Of a stretch of 64,000 nt of DNA, positions 51,615 to 60,106 are shown piece after piece. The DNA is taken from assembly GCF_001456955.1 (NCBI RefSeq), contig NZ_KQ758467.1, positions 62,001-126,000 on the forward strand. The letters run 5' to 3'. The stretch comes from Microbacterium enclense (GTDB lineage Bacteria > Actinomycetota > Actinomycetes > Actinomycetales > Microbacteriaceae). The notes below the pieces were generated by a model, which saw only the letters and a list, made by a program, of their open reading frames with translations, was not told the origin of the DNA and ran no database searches. How positions within the stretch are numbered: position 1 is the stretch's first letter; each line of letters starts with the position of its first letter. The position numbers were made by a program, and so were the translations under genes.

Positions 51615-51657
51615 GCGCTTCACGCTACCCGGGCGTCCGGGGGTGTGGGAGGGCGGT

Positions 51658-51737
51658 GCACAACGCAGGAGTTCTGTGCCACCCGGCGGCGACGGGCCCG
51701 CGGTGGTGCGGCCTCGGGCGGATCTCCTGCGTTGTGC
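51658..51737. repeat. Palindromic repeat family C, single unit
   Basis: GCACAACGCAGGAG (51658-51671) and CTCCTGCGTTGTGC (51724-51737), 14 of 14 pairing. Same arms as the 28.3 kb units. Lies in the gap between the dehydrogenase and the flavoprotein genes. Confidence 0.85.
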
Positions 51738-51825
51738 CCGAGCCGCGGCGCACGGTGACCGACGGTCGCACTTCGCCCCGGCCGTCAGCCCAGGGCTATC
51801 GCCCTGCGGCCGCTGGCCCCGCCCG

Positions 51826-53271
51826 TCAGCCGATGGCGACGGCCGCGGACCGCCGCCCGATGTGCACTCCCACGGGGACGTCGTATGCGAGGTACTCCGC
51901 CAGCAGGGCGTCGGCGTCGCGCTGGAACAGTCGACGCGACAGCGCGGCGGCGAGCTTCGTCGCTCCCCCGACGAGACCGGGGATCTGGTGACTCAGCATG
52001 CCCTGGCTGATGCGCGCGCCGTGGTTGAACATGTGGATGCGCGACATCGCCTCCCCGCCCCGGCGGTCGACGAGCCCGAAGTCGTCATCGAGGTACGGGA
52101 AGGCAGCCAGCCCGGGGTTCTGCGCGGCATCGGCCGGGGTCAGACGGTCGCTCCAGAGCACGGCATCCCGAGCCACCGTCGCCAGCTCGGGGCGGCGAAC
52201 GAGGTCGGCGGCGATCCCCGTCGCGGCGAGCACGACGTCGTAGCGATGGATGCCATGCGGCGTCGTCACGGCGATCTCGCCTCCGGTCCACTCGACGTGC
52301 TGCCACGGTGATGCGGTGAGGAAGCGGAACTCGTCGAACGCGTGCGCGCGCCACAGGGCGTTCTGGGTGGCGGGCTGATCGACGGCCGACAGGTGCACGT
52401 TGAACGCCCACTTCTGCGCATCGGTGAACGAGCCGTAGTTCTCGATCAGACCGGCGAACTCCATCCACCGGTACGGGCTGATCTGTGGCATGGCGGGACG
52501 GCGCATGTGCACGTCGACGCTGGCCGCCCCGTGTTCGAGCGCGGTCGCGGCGTTGTCGAACGCGCCGGTGCCCGCGCCCAGGATGCCGATGCGCCGTCCC
52601 GCGAGAGCGGCGAAGTCGATGTCGTCGTGCGTGTGGTGCACGCGGTCGGCGGGGAGCCCGTCGAGGAGGGCCGGAATGTGGCGACCGCCGGCACCCTCGA
52701 TGCCAGTGGCCAGCACGACGTGACGGGCGGGGAGCAGCCACTGTCCGTCGGGGCCGTCGAGGTGCAGCTCCAGGGGAGCATCGTCGGTCGTGGTCAGCAG
52801 CCGCGTGACGCGGGTGGAGGGGACGACGGTGATGTCGGACACCTCGCGGTACCACTGCAGGAAGCCCTGCCACGCGGTGGTGGGGAAGTACTCGATCGCG
52901 TCCCACGCCTCCGCGCCGTACACCGCTTCGAACCAGGCGCGCGGGCTCACCGCGGGGGTTCCCCAGGTGGGCCACGCGATGTCCTTCGGGGTGCGCAGCG
53001 TGTGCATCCGGGCGTAGGTGGTCCAGGGGCCGGCGGCGCCCGCGGGTGCGGCGTCGAGCACGACGACGTCGTCGATCCCGCGGCGACGCAGGCCGCGGGC
53101 CAAGACGAGCCCGGCCTGCCCGGCGCCCACGATGACGACGGGCCGCACACCGTCGCGGGCGGACACCCACGATCGCCCGTCGCCGGCGCTGAGCGCGGCC
53201 TGGTGCGCCGCCTCGCGCTCGAGGGCCGCGAGGCGGGCGGCGGCGTCGGGCAGCTCGGACAGCACGTTCAC
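51826..53271 (-). CDS. Flavin-containing monooxygenase-like protein
   Basis: A 481-residue two-dinucleotide-binding-domain flavoprotein. The FAD motif VIVGAGQAGLVLARGL (near 51-66) and the NAD(P) motif IGILGAGTGAFDNAATAL (near 220) are both visible, with ATG-like VLATGIEGAGG between them. Such proteins are annotated as flavin monooxygenases or uncharacterised oxidoreductases. GTG at 53271 overlaps the ureidoglycolate lyase stop by 4 bases, so the two are co-translated. An action on a ureido or glyoxylate compound is suggested only by this pairing. Confidence 0.75.
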   Translation of the reverse strand: MNVLSELPDAAARLAALEREAAHQAALSAGDGRSWVSARDGVRPVVIVGAGQAGLVLARGLRRRGIDDVVVLDAAPAGAAGPWTTYARMHTLRTPKDIAWPTWGTPAVSPRAWFEAVYGAEAWDAIEYFPTTAWQGFLQWYREVSDITVVPSTRVTRLLTTTDDAPLELHLDGPDGQWLLPARHVVLATGIEGAGGRHIPALLDGLPADRVHHTHDDIDFAALAGRRIGILGAGTGAFDNAATALEHGAASVDVHMRRPAMPQISPYRWMEFAGLIENYGSFTDAQKWAFNVHLSAVDQPATQNALWRAHAFDEFRFLTASPWQHVEWTGGEIAVTTPHGIHRYDVVLAATGIAADLVRRPELATVARDAVLWSDRLTPADAAQNPGLAAFPYLDDDFGLVDRRGGEAMSRIHMFNHGARISQGMLSHQIPGLVGGATKLAAALSRRLFQRDADALLAEYLAYDVPVGVHIGRRSAAVAIG

Positions 53272-53762
53272 TCCCCGTCGATGACGACGCGCACGCCGAA
53301 AGCGTCGTCGAGCCGGTGGTTGTGGTGGTCGGTCACGTTGGTGTCGTCGAGCTCGAGGTTGACGAAGTCCATGCTCGGCTCGGCGAAGAAGGGCCCCGCG
53401 TGCCAGGTGCCCTTGCGCATCGTGATGGCGGTGCGCGGCGGGATGCGGAACGCGCGCAGGTCGTCGAGCCCGGGCTCGTCGATGCCGGGCGCAGCCACGG
53501 CGATCGTCCACTCGACGTCGCCGACCGCCATCAGCGTCTGCGTGGTCTCGAGGTGGCGCGTCACGCGGACGAACGTGGCCGGCTTGTCTTCGAGGTGCAT
53601 GAGGTAGAAGCGCGGGATGCCGTTCGACACGTCGAGCACGGCCTCTTCGGCGGTGAACGGGGTGCCGTCCTCCATCGGGGTCAGCACGACACCGTAGGGC
53701 TCGAAGCCCACGGGGGTGACGGTGTCGGAGGTCAGGGCGTGGGCGGTGAGGGTGTCGGACAC
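53268..53762 (-). CDS. allA: Ureidoglycolate lyase
   Basis: A 164-residue protein with the AllA fold, which splits ureidoglycolate into glyoxylate and urea. Family blocks: TPVGFEPYGVVLTP, HLEDKPATFVRVTRHLETTQTL, FIVVAAPG-like WTIAVAAPGIDEPGLDDL and GTWHAGPFF, where the His is conserved. It completes a branch of allantoin breakdown and is co-translated with the flavoprotein gene. A large palindrome (53801-53830) upstream is a likely regulator site. No urease is visible in this window. Confidence 0.85.
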   Translation of the reverse strand: MSDTLTAHALTSDTVTPVGFEPYGVVLTPMEDGTPFTAEEAVLDVSNGIPRFYLMHLEDKPATFVRVTRHLETTQTLMAVGDVEWTIAVAAPGIDEPGLDDLRAFRIPPRTAITMRKGTWHAGPFFAEPSMDFVNLELDDTNVTDHHNHRLDDAFGVRVVIDGE

Positions 53763-53800
53763 GGCGGCTCGCTTTCATCGGGTGAAGCGATCGTATGCTT

Positions 53801-53830
53801 GTCCAACAAGTTTGCCGCGTCTTGTTGGAC
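53801..53830. promoter_or_regulatory. Candidate operator: paired TTGTNNNACA sites
   Basis: GTCCAACAAG-N10-CTTGTTGGAC, 10-base perfect arms, 38 bases upstream of allA. Each arm lies in a smaller palindrome, TTGTCCAACAA at about 53799-53809 and TTGTTGGACAT at 53822-53832, of the TNGTNNNACNA form used by GntR-family regulators. The regulator could be the GntR at 54237. Confidence 0.45.
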
Positions 53831-53942
53831 ATGTTTACTCCGGCGTTACGATCGCGAAACGCTGCCGCGAGCCCCGTCGGCTCTCTGCTGCCCGGCGCGT
53901 TCCTGCCACTCCCCTCGGGGTTCGCCCCGACTCGTCGCGGCG

Positions 53943-54215
53943 TGACTTGCGCCTTGTGCTCGCGCGACGGGGCGCGAGGCGCGCGTAAGGCGCGAGTCAC
54001 CGGGGTGGGTGGGCGCGCGGCGGGGGAGTTGGCTTCGACTTGTTGTGGCGTGACTTGCGCCTTGTGCTCGCGCGACGGGGCGCGAGGCGCGCGTAAGGCG
54101 CGAGTCACCGGGGTGGGTGGGCGCGCGGCGGGGGATTTGGCTCCGACTCGTTGTGGCGTGACTTGCGCCTTGTGCTCGCGGGGCGGGGCTTGGGGCGCGC
54201 GCAAGGCGCGAGTCA
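53943..54215. repeat. Palindromic repeat family D, three 108-base units
   Basis: Units start at 53943, 54051 and 54159. Arms TGACTTGCGCCTT and AAGGCGCGAGTCA pair with one G-T. Middle parts differ from the 14.3 kb copies, but TGACTTGCGCC and GTGCTCGC are shared. This fills the rest of the 474-base gap between allA and the GntR gene. Confidence 0.85.
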
Positions 54216-54236
54216 CCCGGGTGGGCGGGCGCGGGC

Positions 54237-54950
54237 TCAGGAGCGGACGCGGCGGATCAGCGCGTTGCGCAGCCCCGCAGGCGCGGGCAGCTGCACCTCG
54301 CGCGACCAGTACCCGATGCGGTCGTCAGCGCCGTATCCGCAGTAGGTCATCTCGATCACGGGGGTGCCGGTCTCGGCATCCAGGATCTTCGCGCGCTTCG
54401 CGTCGAGGCGGATCGCGTCGATCCACATGGTCTCCCAGGCGACCCGGATGCCGTTGGCGGTTTCGGCGAGATCGAACACCGGCCGGCGCGGGTCGAGCTC
54501 GACGTCGCGGGCGAGGGGCACGAGGTCTTCGGCGAGAGCGTACGGGGCGCCGTCGACGCGCCACATCTTGCGCGTGCGCAGCACCTCGGTGCCGTCGGGC
54601 AGGTCGTCGTATCGAGCACCGTCGGGTGCCAGGGCGAAGCGGTCGGCCGCGACGACCTCGAGGGTGGGCTCATAGCCGGCGGCGCGGATCGACAGGGAGT
54701 GATCGAACTGCTCGTCGATGCGCCGGCCCACCCCCGGCAGGCGCCGGTTGGGCGAGGTGCGCGCGCCCTGCGTCCGGTGCACGTACCCGCGCTCCTCGAG
54801 GCGGATCAGCGCCTCGCGCACGGAGTTCCGGCTCGCGCCGGTCAGCTCGGCCAGACGCGGTTCGGACGGCAGCGTTTCGGCATCCGCTCGCCAAAGGTGC
54901 AGGATGCGGTCGATGAGCGCGTCCTGATCAGGGGCGCGCTCGTCGGTCAC
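54237..54950 (-). CDS. GntR-family regulator with UTRA-like domain
   Basis: A 237-residue regulator. A winged-helix domain (LPSEPRLAELTGASRNSVREALIRLEERGYV, about 27-57) is followed by a UTRA-type effector domain (TEVLRTRKMWRVDGAPYALAEDLVP, VFDLAETANGIRVAWETMWID). UTRA domains bind small metabolites. It stands between the family D repeats and the purS-purQ operon and is not in the same operon as allA; a paired TTGTNNNACA site lies before allA, but the link is not proven. Ligand unknown. Confidence 0.78.
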   Translation of the reverse strand: MTDERAPDQDALIDRILHLWRADAETLPSEPRLAELTGASRNSVREALIRLEERGYVHRTQGARTSPNRRLPGVGRRIDEQFDHSLSIRAAGYEPTLEVVAADRFALAPDGARYDDLPDGTEVLRTRKMWRVDGAPYALAEDLVPLARDVELDPRRPVFDLAETANGIRVAWETMWIDAIRLDAKRAKILDAETGTPVIEMTYCGYGADDRIGYWSREVQLPAPAGLRNALIRRVRS

Positions 54951-55112
54951 GTGCTCACGCTACCGCGCGGGCTGCGGGTCACGGCACGGGCCGCGGCGAG
55001 GACGCGAGATCCCTCGACGATGTCGAGATCACCCCGGATTCGACGGCATCGCGGGTCATCTCGGCACGGGCATGATCTCAGCGCCGGCAGGCGGGCCGCG
55101 AAAGGAGGCGCG

Positions 55113-55820
55113 TCAGGCCGCGGCGCCCACCACGGCGGCGATCGCCGAGGTGAAGAAGCCCAGACCGTCGACGCCCGAGCGCATCGCGGCGCTCGTGCCG
55201 GGACCGAAGCCGGGCTCGACCGCGTGCTCGGGGTGCGGCATGAGGCCCACGACGTTGCCGCGCTCGTTCGTGAGGCCGGCGATGTCGTCGAGCGAGCCGT
55301 TGGGGTTCACGCCGAGGTAGCGGAACGTCACCAGGCCCTCGCCGTTCACGCGGGCCAGGGTCTCGGCATCCGCAATGTAGCCGCCGTCGGCGTTCTTCAA
55401 CGGGATGACGATCTCGTCGCCGGCGGTGAAGTCGCTCGTCCACGCGGTCGAGGCGTTCTCGACGCGCAGGCGCTGGTCGCGGCGGATGAACTGCTGGTGC
55501 GCGTTGCGGATGAGGCCGCCGGGCAGCAGGTGCGCCTCGACGAGCATCTGGAAGCCGTTGCAGATACCGAGCACGGGCATGCCCTTGGCTGCGGCGTCTT
55601 TGACCTCGGCCATGATCGGCGCGAACGCGGCGATGGCGCCCGCGCGCAGGTAGTCGCCGTAGCTGAAGCCACCGGGCAGAACGAGGGCGTCGACGCCCTG
55701 GAGGTCGTGCTCGCCGTGCCAGAGGGCGACGGGCTCGCCGCCCGCGAGACGGATCGCGCGCTGCGCGTCGCGGTCGTCGAGCGAACCCGGGAAGGTGATG
55801 ACGCCGATGCGGGCGGTCAC
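55113..55820 (-). CDS. purQ: Phosphoribosylformylglycinamidine synthase, glutaminase subunit
   Basis: A 235-residue class I glutamine amidotransferase that feeds ammonia to PurL in de novo purine synthesis. Visible: [21 protein letters not shown] at the N-terminus, the nucleophile Cys in [14 protein letters not shown] and the His-Glu pair in [10 protein letters not shown]. Residue lengths match the stand-alone bacterial PurQ. ATG at 55820 overlaps purS by 4 bases. PurL is expected further to the left but is not in this window. Purine synthesis is present beside purine breakdown, so opposing regulation is likely. Confidence 0.93.
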   Translation of the reverse strand: MTARIGVITFPGSLDDRDAQRAIRLAGGEPVALWHGEHDLQGVDALVLPGGFSYGDYLRAGAIAAFAPIMAEVKDAAAKGMPVLGICNGFQMLVEAHLLPGGLIRNAHQQFIRRDQRLRVENASTAWTSDFTAGDEIVIPLKNADGGYIADAETLARVNGEGLVTFRYLGVNPNGSLDDIAGLTNERGNVVGLMPHPEHAVEPGFGPGTSAAMRSGVDGLGFFTSAIAAVVGAAA

Positions 55821-56065
55821 TCCACGACCTCGATGTTCACCACGTCTTCGATGACGGCGTTCGAGAGCATCTCGTCGGCGAGCTCGCGCGCGCGGGCGAG
55901 GGTGGCGTCGTCGACCTCGCCGTCGACGGTGAGCTCGAAGCGCTTGCCGATGCGCACATCGGAGAACCGCTGCTCACCGAGACGCGACAGGGCGCCGGCC
56001 ACGGCCTTTCCCTGCGGGTCGAGAAGCTCGGCCTTGGGCATGACGTCGACGACGATGGTGGGCAC
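55817..56065 (-). CDS. purS: Phosphoribosylformylglycinamidine synthase, PurS subunit
   Basis: An 82-residue alpha/beta protein that joins PurQ and PurL. It begins [22 protein letters not shown] and contains [18 protein letters not shown], the standard PurS strand pattern, and ends [11 protein letters not shown] at 56065; the stop overlaps the purQ start (ATGA). It heads the operon; the 627-base gap to the ceb promoter holds family E repeats. Confidence 0.92.
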   Translation of the reverse strand: MPTIVVDVMPKAELLDPQGKAVAGALSRLGEQRFSDVRIGKRFELTVDGEVDDATLARARELADEMLSNAVIEDVVNIEVVE

Positions 56066-56262
56066 TGCAGCTCCAGGGAGTCGGGTGGCGTTGTGCCCCC
56101 AGTCTACGCGAGCGGGCCTTCGCGCACCGTCGCAGTAGGGGCGCTTCCTGCGCTCTGCGGTCCCGCGCCCCGCGCCCCGACGGTCGAGCTCGTGCCGGCC
56201 GAGCCCGTGCCGGCCGGGCCCGTGCCGGCCGAGCCCGTGACGGCGGCGCCGGCCGCATTCCG

Positions 56263-56534
56263 CGATAAACGCGATTCACTGGGGGAAACGCTTTGTCCCC
56301 GCGTTTGCTCCCGCGGAAAGCGTTTATCGCCGAGACCCCGCCCGGCCGGCCGCACCCCCGCGACGGCCCCACCCCCGCGACGGCCCCACCCCCGCGCCTG
56401 CCCCACCCCCGCGACGGCCGCATCCCCACGCTGCCCGCGCCCGCGCGCGCCGCGCCGGCCCCACCCCCGACAAACGCGATCCGCAGCGAAAAACGCCTCG
56501 CCCCCGCGTTTGCTCCCGCGGGGAGCGTTTGTCG
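56263..56534. repeat. Palindromic repeat family E, two units
   Basis: Unit 1: CGATAAACGC (56263-56272) and GCGTTTATCG (56320-56329). Unit 2: CGACAAACGC (56468-56477) and GCGTTTGTCG (56525-56534). The T-A pair of unit 1 is a C-G pair in unit 2, both arms changing together. CCCCGCGTTTGCTCCCGCGG is identical inside both. Between the units is CCCCACCCCCGCGAC-rich tandem sequence. No gene is supported between 56066 and 56692. Confidence 0.85.
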
Positions 56535-56562
56535 CCGACACGCCGCACCGGGGCGCACCGTA

Positions 56563-56632
56563 TGGGAGCGCTCCCTTGACGCCATGGGAGCGATCCCATA
56601 CAGTCGGTCCCGATCGGTTGGGAGCGCTCCCA
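56563..56632. promoter_or_regulatory. Three CebR-type operators
   Basis: TGGGAGCGCTCCCT (56563-56576), TGGGAGCGATCCCA (56585-56598) and TGGGAGCGCTCCCA (56619-56632). The last is identical to the CebR operator consensus known from Streptomyces cellobiose genes. The middle one lies in the spacer of the promoter below, so LacI-type repression is very likely. Confidence 0.85.
56576..56604 (+). promoter_or_regulatory. Sigma-A-type promoter of the ceb operon
   Basis: TTGACG (56576-56581), 17-base spacer, TACAGT (56599-56604). The spacer is occupied by the second operator, and the other two flank it. The binding-protein start follows at 56693. Confidence 0.75.
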
Positions 56633-56692
56633 CACACGCTCAACGTATGGGCTTCGCCGCGCCGATCCACAGCCACCACAAAGGAGTGAACC

Positions 56693-57970
56693 GTGAATTC
56701 TCGTGCCCTGCGTCGGACCGCGCTCGTCGCCGCCGTCGCCTCCACCTCCGCCCTCATGCTCGCCGGCTGCTCCGGCGCCGGGGGGTCCGCCTCGGGCGGT
56801 TCCGACGGCGAGGTCACCCTGACCATCGCCACCTTCAACGACTTCGGGTACACCGATGCGCTCCTGCAGGAGTACATGGACGCCCACCCGAACGTGAAGA
56901 TCGTGCACAACAAGGCCGCGACCAGCAACGAGGCGCGGGAGAACTACTTCCAGAAGCTCGGCAAGACCGGCCTCGCCGACATCGAGGCCATCGAGGTCGA
57001 CTGGCTGCCCGAGGTCATGGAGTACGCCGACCTGCTCGCGCCCGTGCCCGACGACCTCAAGAGCCGGTGGCTCGACTACAAGGTCGAGGCCGCCACCAGT
57101 CCCGAGGGTCAGCTCGTCGGCTACGGCACCGACATCGGCCCCGAGGGTGTCTGCTACCGCTCCGACCTGTTCGCGGCGGCGGGCCTGCCCACCGACCGCG
57201 CGGAGGTCGCCAAGCTGCTCGAGGGCGATTGGTCGACGTACTTCTCGGTCGGCGACCAGTACGTCGCCGCGACCGGCAAGGCGTTCTTCGACTCCGCCGG
57301 CGGCACCTACCAAGGCGCGATCAATCAGGTCGAAGCGGCCTACGAGAACCCCGACGACGGCAGCATCATCGCCACGAAGAACCGCGAGGTCAAAGACATC
57401 TACGACGAGGTGCTGAAGGCCAGCGCCACGCAGTCGGCGCACCTCGGACAGTGGTCGGACGACTGGTTCGCGGGGCTCTCGAACGGCGCCTTCGCCACCA
57501 TGCTCTGCCCCGGCTGGATGCTCGGCGTCATCGAGGGCAACGCCCCCGAGGTCACCGGTTGGGACATCGCGAACGTCTTCCCCGGCGGCGCGGGCAACTG
57601 GGGCGGGTCGTACCTGACCGTCCCCGGCAACGGCGCCAACGTCGAGGCCGCGCAGGAGCTCGCCGACTGGCTGACCGACCCCGAGACCCAGGTCAAGGCG
57701 TTCGAGAACGCCGGCACCTTCCCGAGCCAGACCGACGCGCTGAGCGCCGCGGCCCTCACCGGCAGCACCAACGCGTACTTCAACGACGCCCCCGTCGGCG
57801 AGATGCTCTCCGAGCGCGCGCAGGCCGTGAAGGTCTCGCCCTTCAAGGGCCAGTTCTACTTCCAGATCAACGACGCGATGCAGAAGGCCCTGACCCGCGT
57901 CGAAGACGGAACCCAGGATGCCGCGACCTCGTGGCAGCAGTGGGCGTCCGAGGTCGACGCCCTGTCCTGA
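56693..57970 (+). CDS. cebE: Cellobiose ABC transporter binding lipoprotein
   Basis: A 425-residue extracellular solute-binding lipoprotein. The signal peptide ends LMLAGCSGAG (lipobox Cys near 24). The mature part (LTIATFNDFGYTDALLQEYMDAHP, DIEAIEVDWLPEVM, GWDIANVFPGGAGNWGGSYLTVPG) is the CebE/type 1 family that captures cellobiose and cello-oligomers. GTG at 56693 follows AAAGGAGTGAACC. First gene of the operon under three CebR operators. A nested hairpin follows before the permeases, so this message should be the most abundant. Confidence 0.88.
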   Translation: MNSRALRRTALVAAVASTSALMLAGCSGAGGSASGGSDGEVTLTIATFNDFGYTDALLQEYMDAHPNVKIVHNKAATSNEARENYFQKLGKTGLADIEAIEVDWLPEVMEYADLLAPVPDDLKSRWLDYKVEAATSPEGQLVGYGTDIGPEGVCYRSDLFAAAGLPTDRAEVAKLLEGDWSTYFSVGDQYVAATGKAFFDSAGGTYQGAINQVEAAYENPDDGSIIATKNREVKDIYDEVLKASATQSAHLGQWSDDWFAGLSNGAFATMLCPGWMLGVIEGNAPEVTGWDIANVFPGGAGNWGGSYLTVPGNGANVEAAQELADWLTDPETQVKAFENAGTFPSQTDALSAAALTGSTNAYFNDAPVGEMLSERAQAVKVSPFKGQFYFQINDAMQKALTRVEDGTQDAATSWQQWASEVDALS

Positions 57971-57982
57971 CGACCGTCCTCT

Positions 57983-58047
57983 CGCGTGAGGGGTCGAGGA
58001 ACGTCGCCCAGCGGAGGCCGAGGCGACAGATTCCGACCCCTCACGCG
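57983..58047 (+). terminator. Nested hairpin between cebE and cebF
   Basis: Outer arms CGCGTGAGGGGTCG (57983-57996) and CGACCCCTCACGCG (58034-58047), 14 of 14 pairing; inner GTCGCC and GGCGAC also pair. It ends 18 bases before the cebF start. Likely to stabilise the cebE message or attenuate the permeases. Confidence 0.6.
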
Positions 58048-58065
58048 CTCGGAAAAGGAGACACC

Positions 58066-59178
58066 GTGACCAGCACACTCGAGCGGGCCGCGACGACGAC
58101 GCCGTCGACGGCGGAGCGCGCGCCGCGCCGTCTCGGCTTCGGCCGGCGCCGCAGCGCGTGGGACCTGAAGCTTTCGCCCTACCTCTACATCTCGCCGTTC
58201 TTCATCCTGTTCGCGATCACGGGGCTGTTCCCCATCGCCTACACCGCCGTGATCTCGTTCATGGACTGGGACCTGGTCCGAGGCTCCGGCGAGTTCATCG
58301 GCTTCGATCAGTACGCCTGGGTGCTGTCGCAGCCCAAGTTCTGGATCGCGCTGCGCAACACCTTCAGCATCTTCCTGCTCTCGAGCGTGCCGCAGCTGAT
58401 CGTCGCGATCTTCATCGCCGCGATGCTCGATCAGAACATCCGCGCCAAGACGTTCTGGCGCATGAGCGTGCTCGTGCCGTACGTCATGGCGCCCGTCGCC
58501 GTCGCCCTCATCTTCAGCAACATGTTCGGCGACCAGTACGGCGTCGTGAACACCACGCTGCAGAACCTCGGCCTGCCGGCCGTGCCGTGGCACTCCGACG
58601 CCTTCGCCAGTCACCTCGCCATCGCGACGATGGTCAACTTCCGCTGGACCGGCTACAACACCCTCATCCTGCTCGCCGCGATGCAGGCCATCCCGCGCGA
58701 GTACTACGAGGCTGCGACCGTCGACGGTGCCGGCAAGATCCGTCAGTTCTTCTCCATCACCCTGCCGAGCCTGAAGCCCACCCTCGTCTTCGTCATCATC
58801 ACCGCCACCATCGGCGGCCTGCAGATCTTCGACGAGCCGCGGATGTACGACCAGTACGGCACGGGCGGCGCCGACAACCAGTGGCTCACCGTCACCCTCT
58901 GGCTCTACAACATCGGCTGGGGCGAATGGAACTTCGGCCGCGCCGCGGCCCTGGCCTGGATCCTGTTCCTGCTCATCCTCGCGATCGGCGCGATCAACCT
59001 GTTCATCACGCGTTCGCTCGTGCGTGACGAGGGCGGTCGCGGCGACGCCCGCTCCCGCCGCGAGATCCGCGCCCAGGCGCGTGCCGCGAAGAAACGTCTG
59101 GCGATGGATGCCGAGCCCTCGCCGTCGCGCCACGTGCCGGCATCCACGTCCCCGAGTCGAGAGGAGACGGGCCGATGA
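58066..59178 (+). CDS. cebF: Cellobiose ABC transporter permease 1
   Basis: A 370-residue permease with about six membrane segments (for example LSPYLYISPFFILFAITGLFPIAYTAVISF), and the coupling loop EYYEAATVDGAGKIRQFFSITLPSLKPTL typical of MalF-like proteins. A basic tail of about 40 residues (RSRREIRAQARAAKKRLAMD) extends past the last helix. GTG at 58066 follows GGAAAAGGAG; the frame upstream is open but is not coding. Ends in an ATGA overlap with cebG. Confidence 0.88.
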   Translation: MTSTLERAATTTPSTAERAPRRLGFGRRRSAWDLKLSPYLYISPFFILFAITGLFPIAYTAVISFMDWDLVRGSGEFIGFDQYAWVLSQPKFWIALRNTFSIFLLSSVPQLIVAIFIAAMLDQNIRAKTFWRMSVLVPYVMAPVAVALIFSNMFGDQYGVVNTTLQNLGLPAVPWHSDAFASHLAIATMVNFRWTGYNTLILLAAMQAIPREYYEAATVDGAGKIRQFFSITLPSLKPTLVFVIITATIGGLQIFDEPRMYDQYGTGGADNQWLTVTLWLYNIGWGEWNFGRAAALAWILFLLILAIGAINLFITRSLVRDEGGRGDARSRREIRAQARAAKKRLAMDAEPSPSRHVPASTSPSREETGR

Positions 59179-60077
59179 CCGCCGTCACCGCCGCCCCCAT
59201 CCCGGTCGCCGACCGCGACCCCGCCGGCCGCCCCCGTCGCCCGCGCCCCGTGCGCGGCGCCCGTCCCGGGTGGATCGTCTACGCCTGCCTCGGCGCGGTG
59301 CTGCTGGCGAGCCTGTTCCCCTTCTACTGGTCGCTGCTGATCGGTTCGGGCGACTCGTCCACCATCCGCGACGCCGAGCGCTCCTGGATCCCCGGCGGCA
59401 ACTTCTTCGCCAACGCCGCGTCGGTGATCGGCGATCCGGCCGTGAATTTCTGGCCCGCGCTGCTGAACTCGATCGTCAGCTCGGGACTCATCGCGGCATC
59501 CGTCGTCTTCTTCTCCACCCTCGCCGGGTGGGCGTTCGCGAAACTGCGGTTCCGCGGCGGACCGTGGCTGCTCGTCTTCGTCGTGGGCACGATGGCCGTA
59601 CCGACGCAGCTGGGTGTCGTGCCGCTGTACATCCTGTTCAGCGAGCTGGGGTGGACCGGCCAGCTCGGGGCGATCATCGTCCCCGCGCTCACGAGCGCCT
59701 TCGGGGTGTTCTGGATGACGCAGTACCTGCGCCAATCGGTGCCCGACGAGCTGATCGAGGCCGCGCGCGTCGACGGGGCGAGCTCGTTCCGCACGTTCCT
59801 CACCGTGGGGGTTCCGGCCGCGCGCCCCGCCGCCGCGATGCTCGGCCTGTTCACGTTCGTCAGCGCCTGGAACAACTTCTTCTGGCCGTTCATCGTGCTC
59901 GACCGCCAGAACCCGACGCTGCCGGTGGCCCTGTCGCTGCTGCAGTCCAACTACTTCGTCGACTACTCGATCGTCCTCGCGGGCGTGCTGCTGTCGACGA
60001 TCCCGCTGCTGCTGCTGTTCGTGTTCGCGGGCAGGCAACTCGTCAGTGGCATCATGCAAGGGGCGGTCAAGGGATGA
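59175..60077 (+). CDS. cebG: Cellobiose ABC transporter permease 2
   Basis: A 300-residue MalG-like permease. Membrane segments include IVYACLGAVLLASLFPFYWSLLIGSG, and the EAA loop reads ELIEAARVDGASSFRTFLTVGVPAARPAA. Pairs with CebF; the ATPase (usually an MsiK-like protein shared among sugar importers) is not in this window. The start overlaps cebF by 4 bases and the stop overlaps a possible start of the beta-glucosidase (ATGA). Confidence 0.88.
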   Translation: MTAVTAAPIPVADRDPAGRPRRPRPVRGARPGWIVYACLGAVLLASLFPFYWSLLIGSGDSSTIRDAERSWIPGGNFFANAASVIGDPAVNFWPALLNSIVSSGLIAASVVFFSTLAGWAFAKLRFRGGPWLLVFVVGTMAVPTQLGVVPLYILFSELGWTGQLGAIIVPALTSAFGVFWMTQYLRQSVPDELIEAARVDGASSFRTFLTVGVPAARPAAAMLGLFTFVSAWNNFFWPFIVLDRQNPTLPVALSLLQSNYFVDYSIVLAGVLLSTIPLLLLFVFAGRQLVSGIMQGAVKG

Positions 60078-60106
60078 CCCTCGCGCCCACGGAAGGAACC
60101 CGAACC

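Noticed and set aside
53795..54916. Open frame through family D repeats into the GntR region
   Set aside because: The product is repeated CSRDGARGARKARVTG units from tandem DNA and then antisense of GntR; not a gene.
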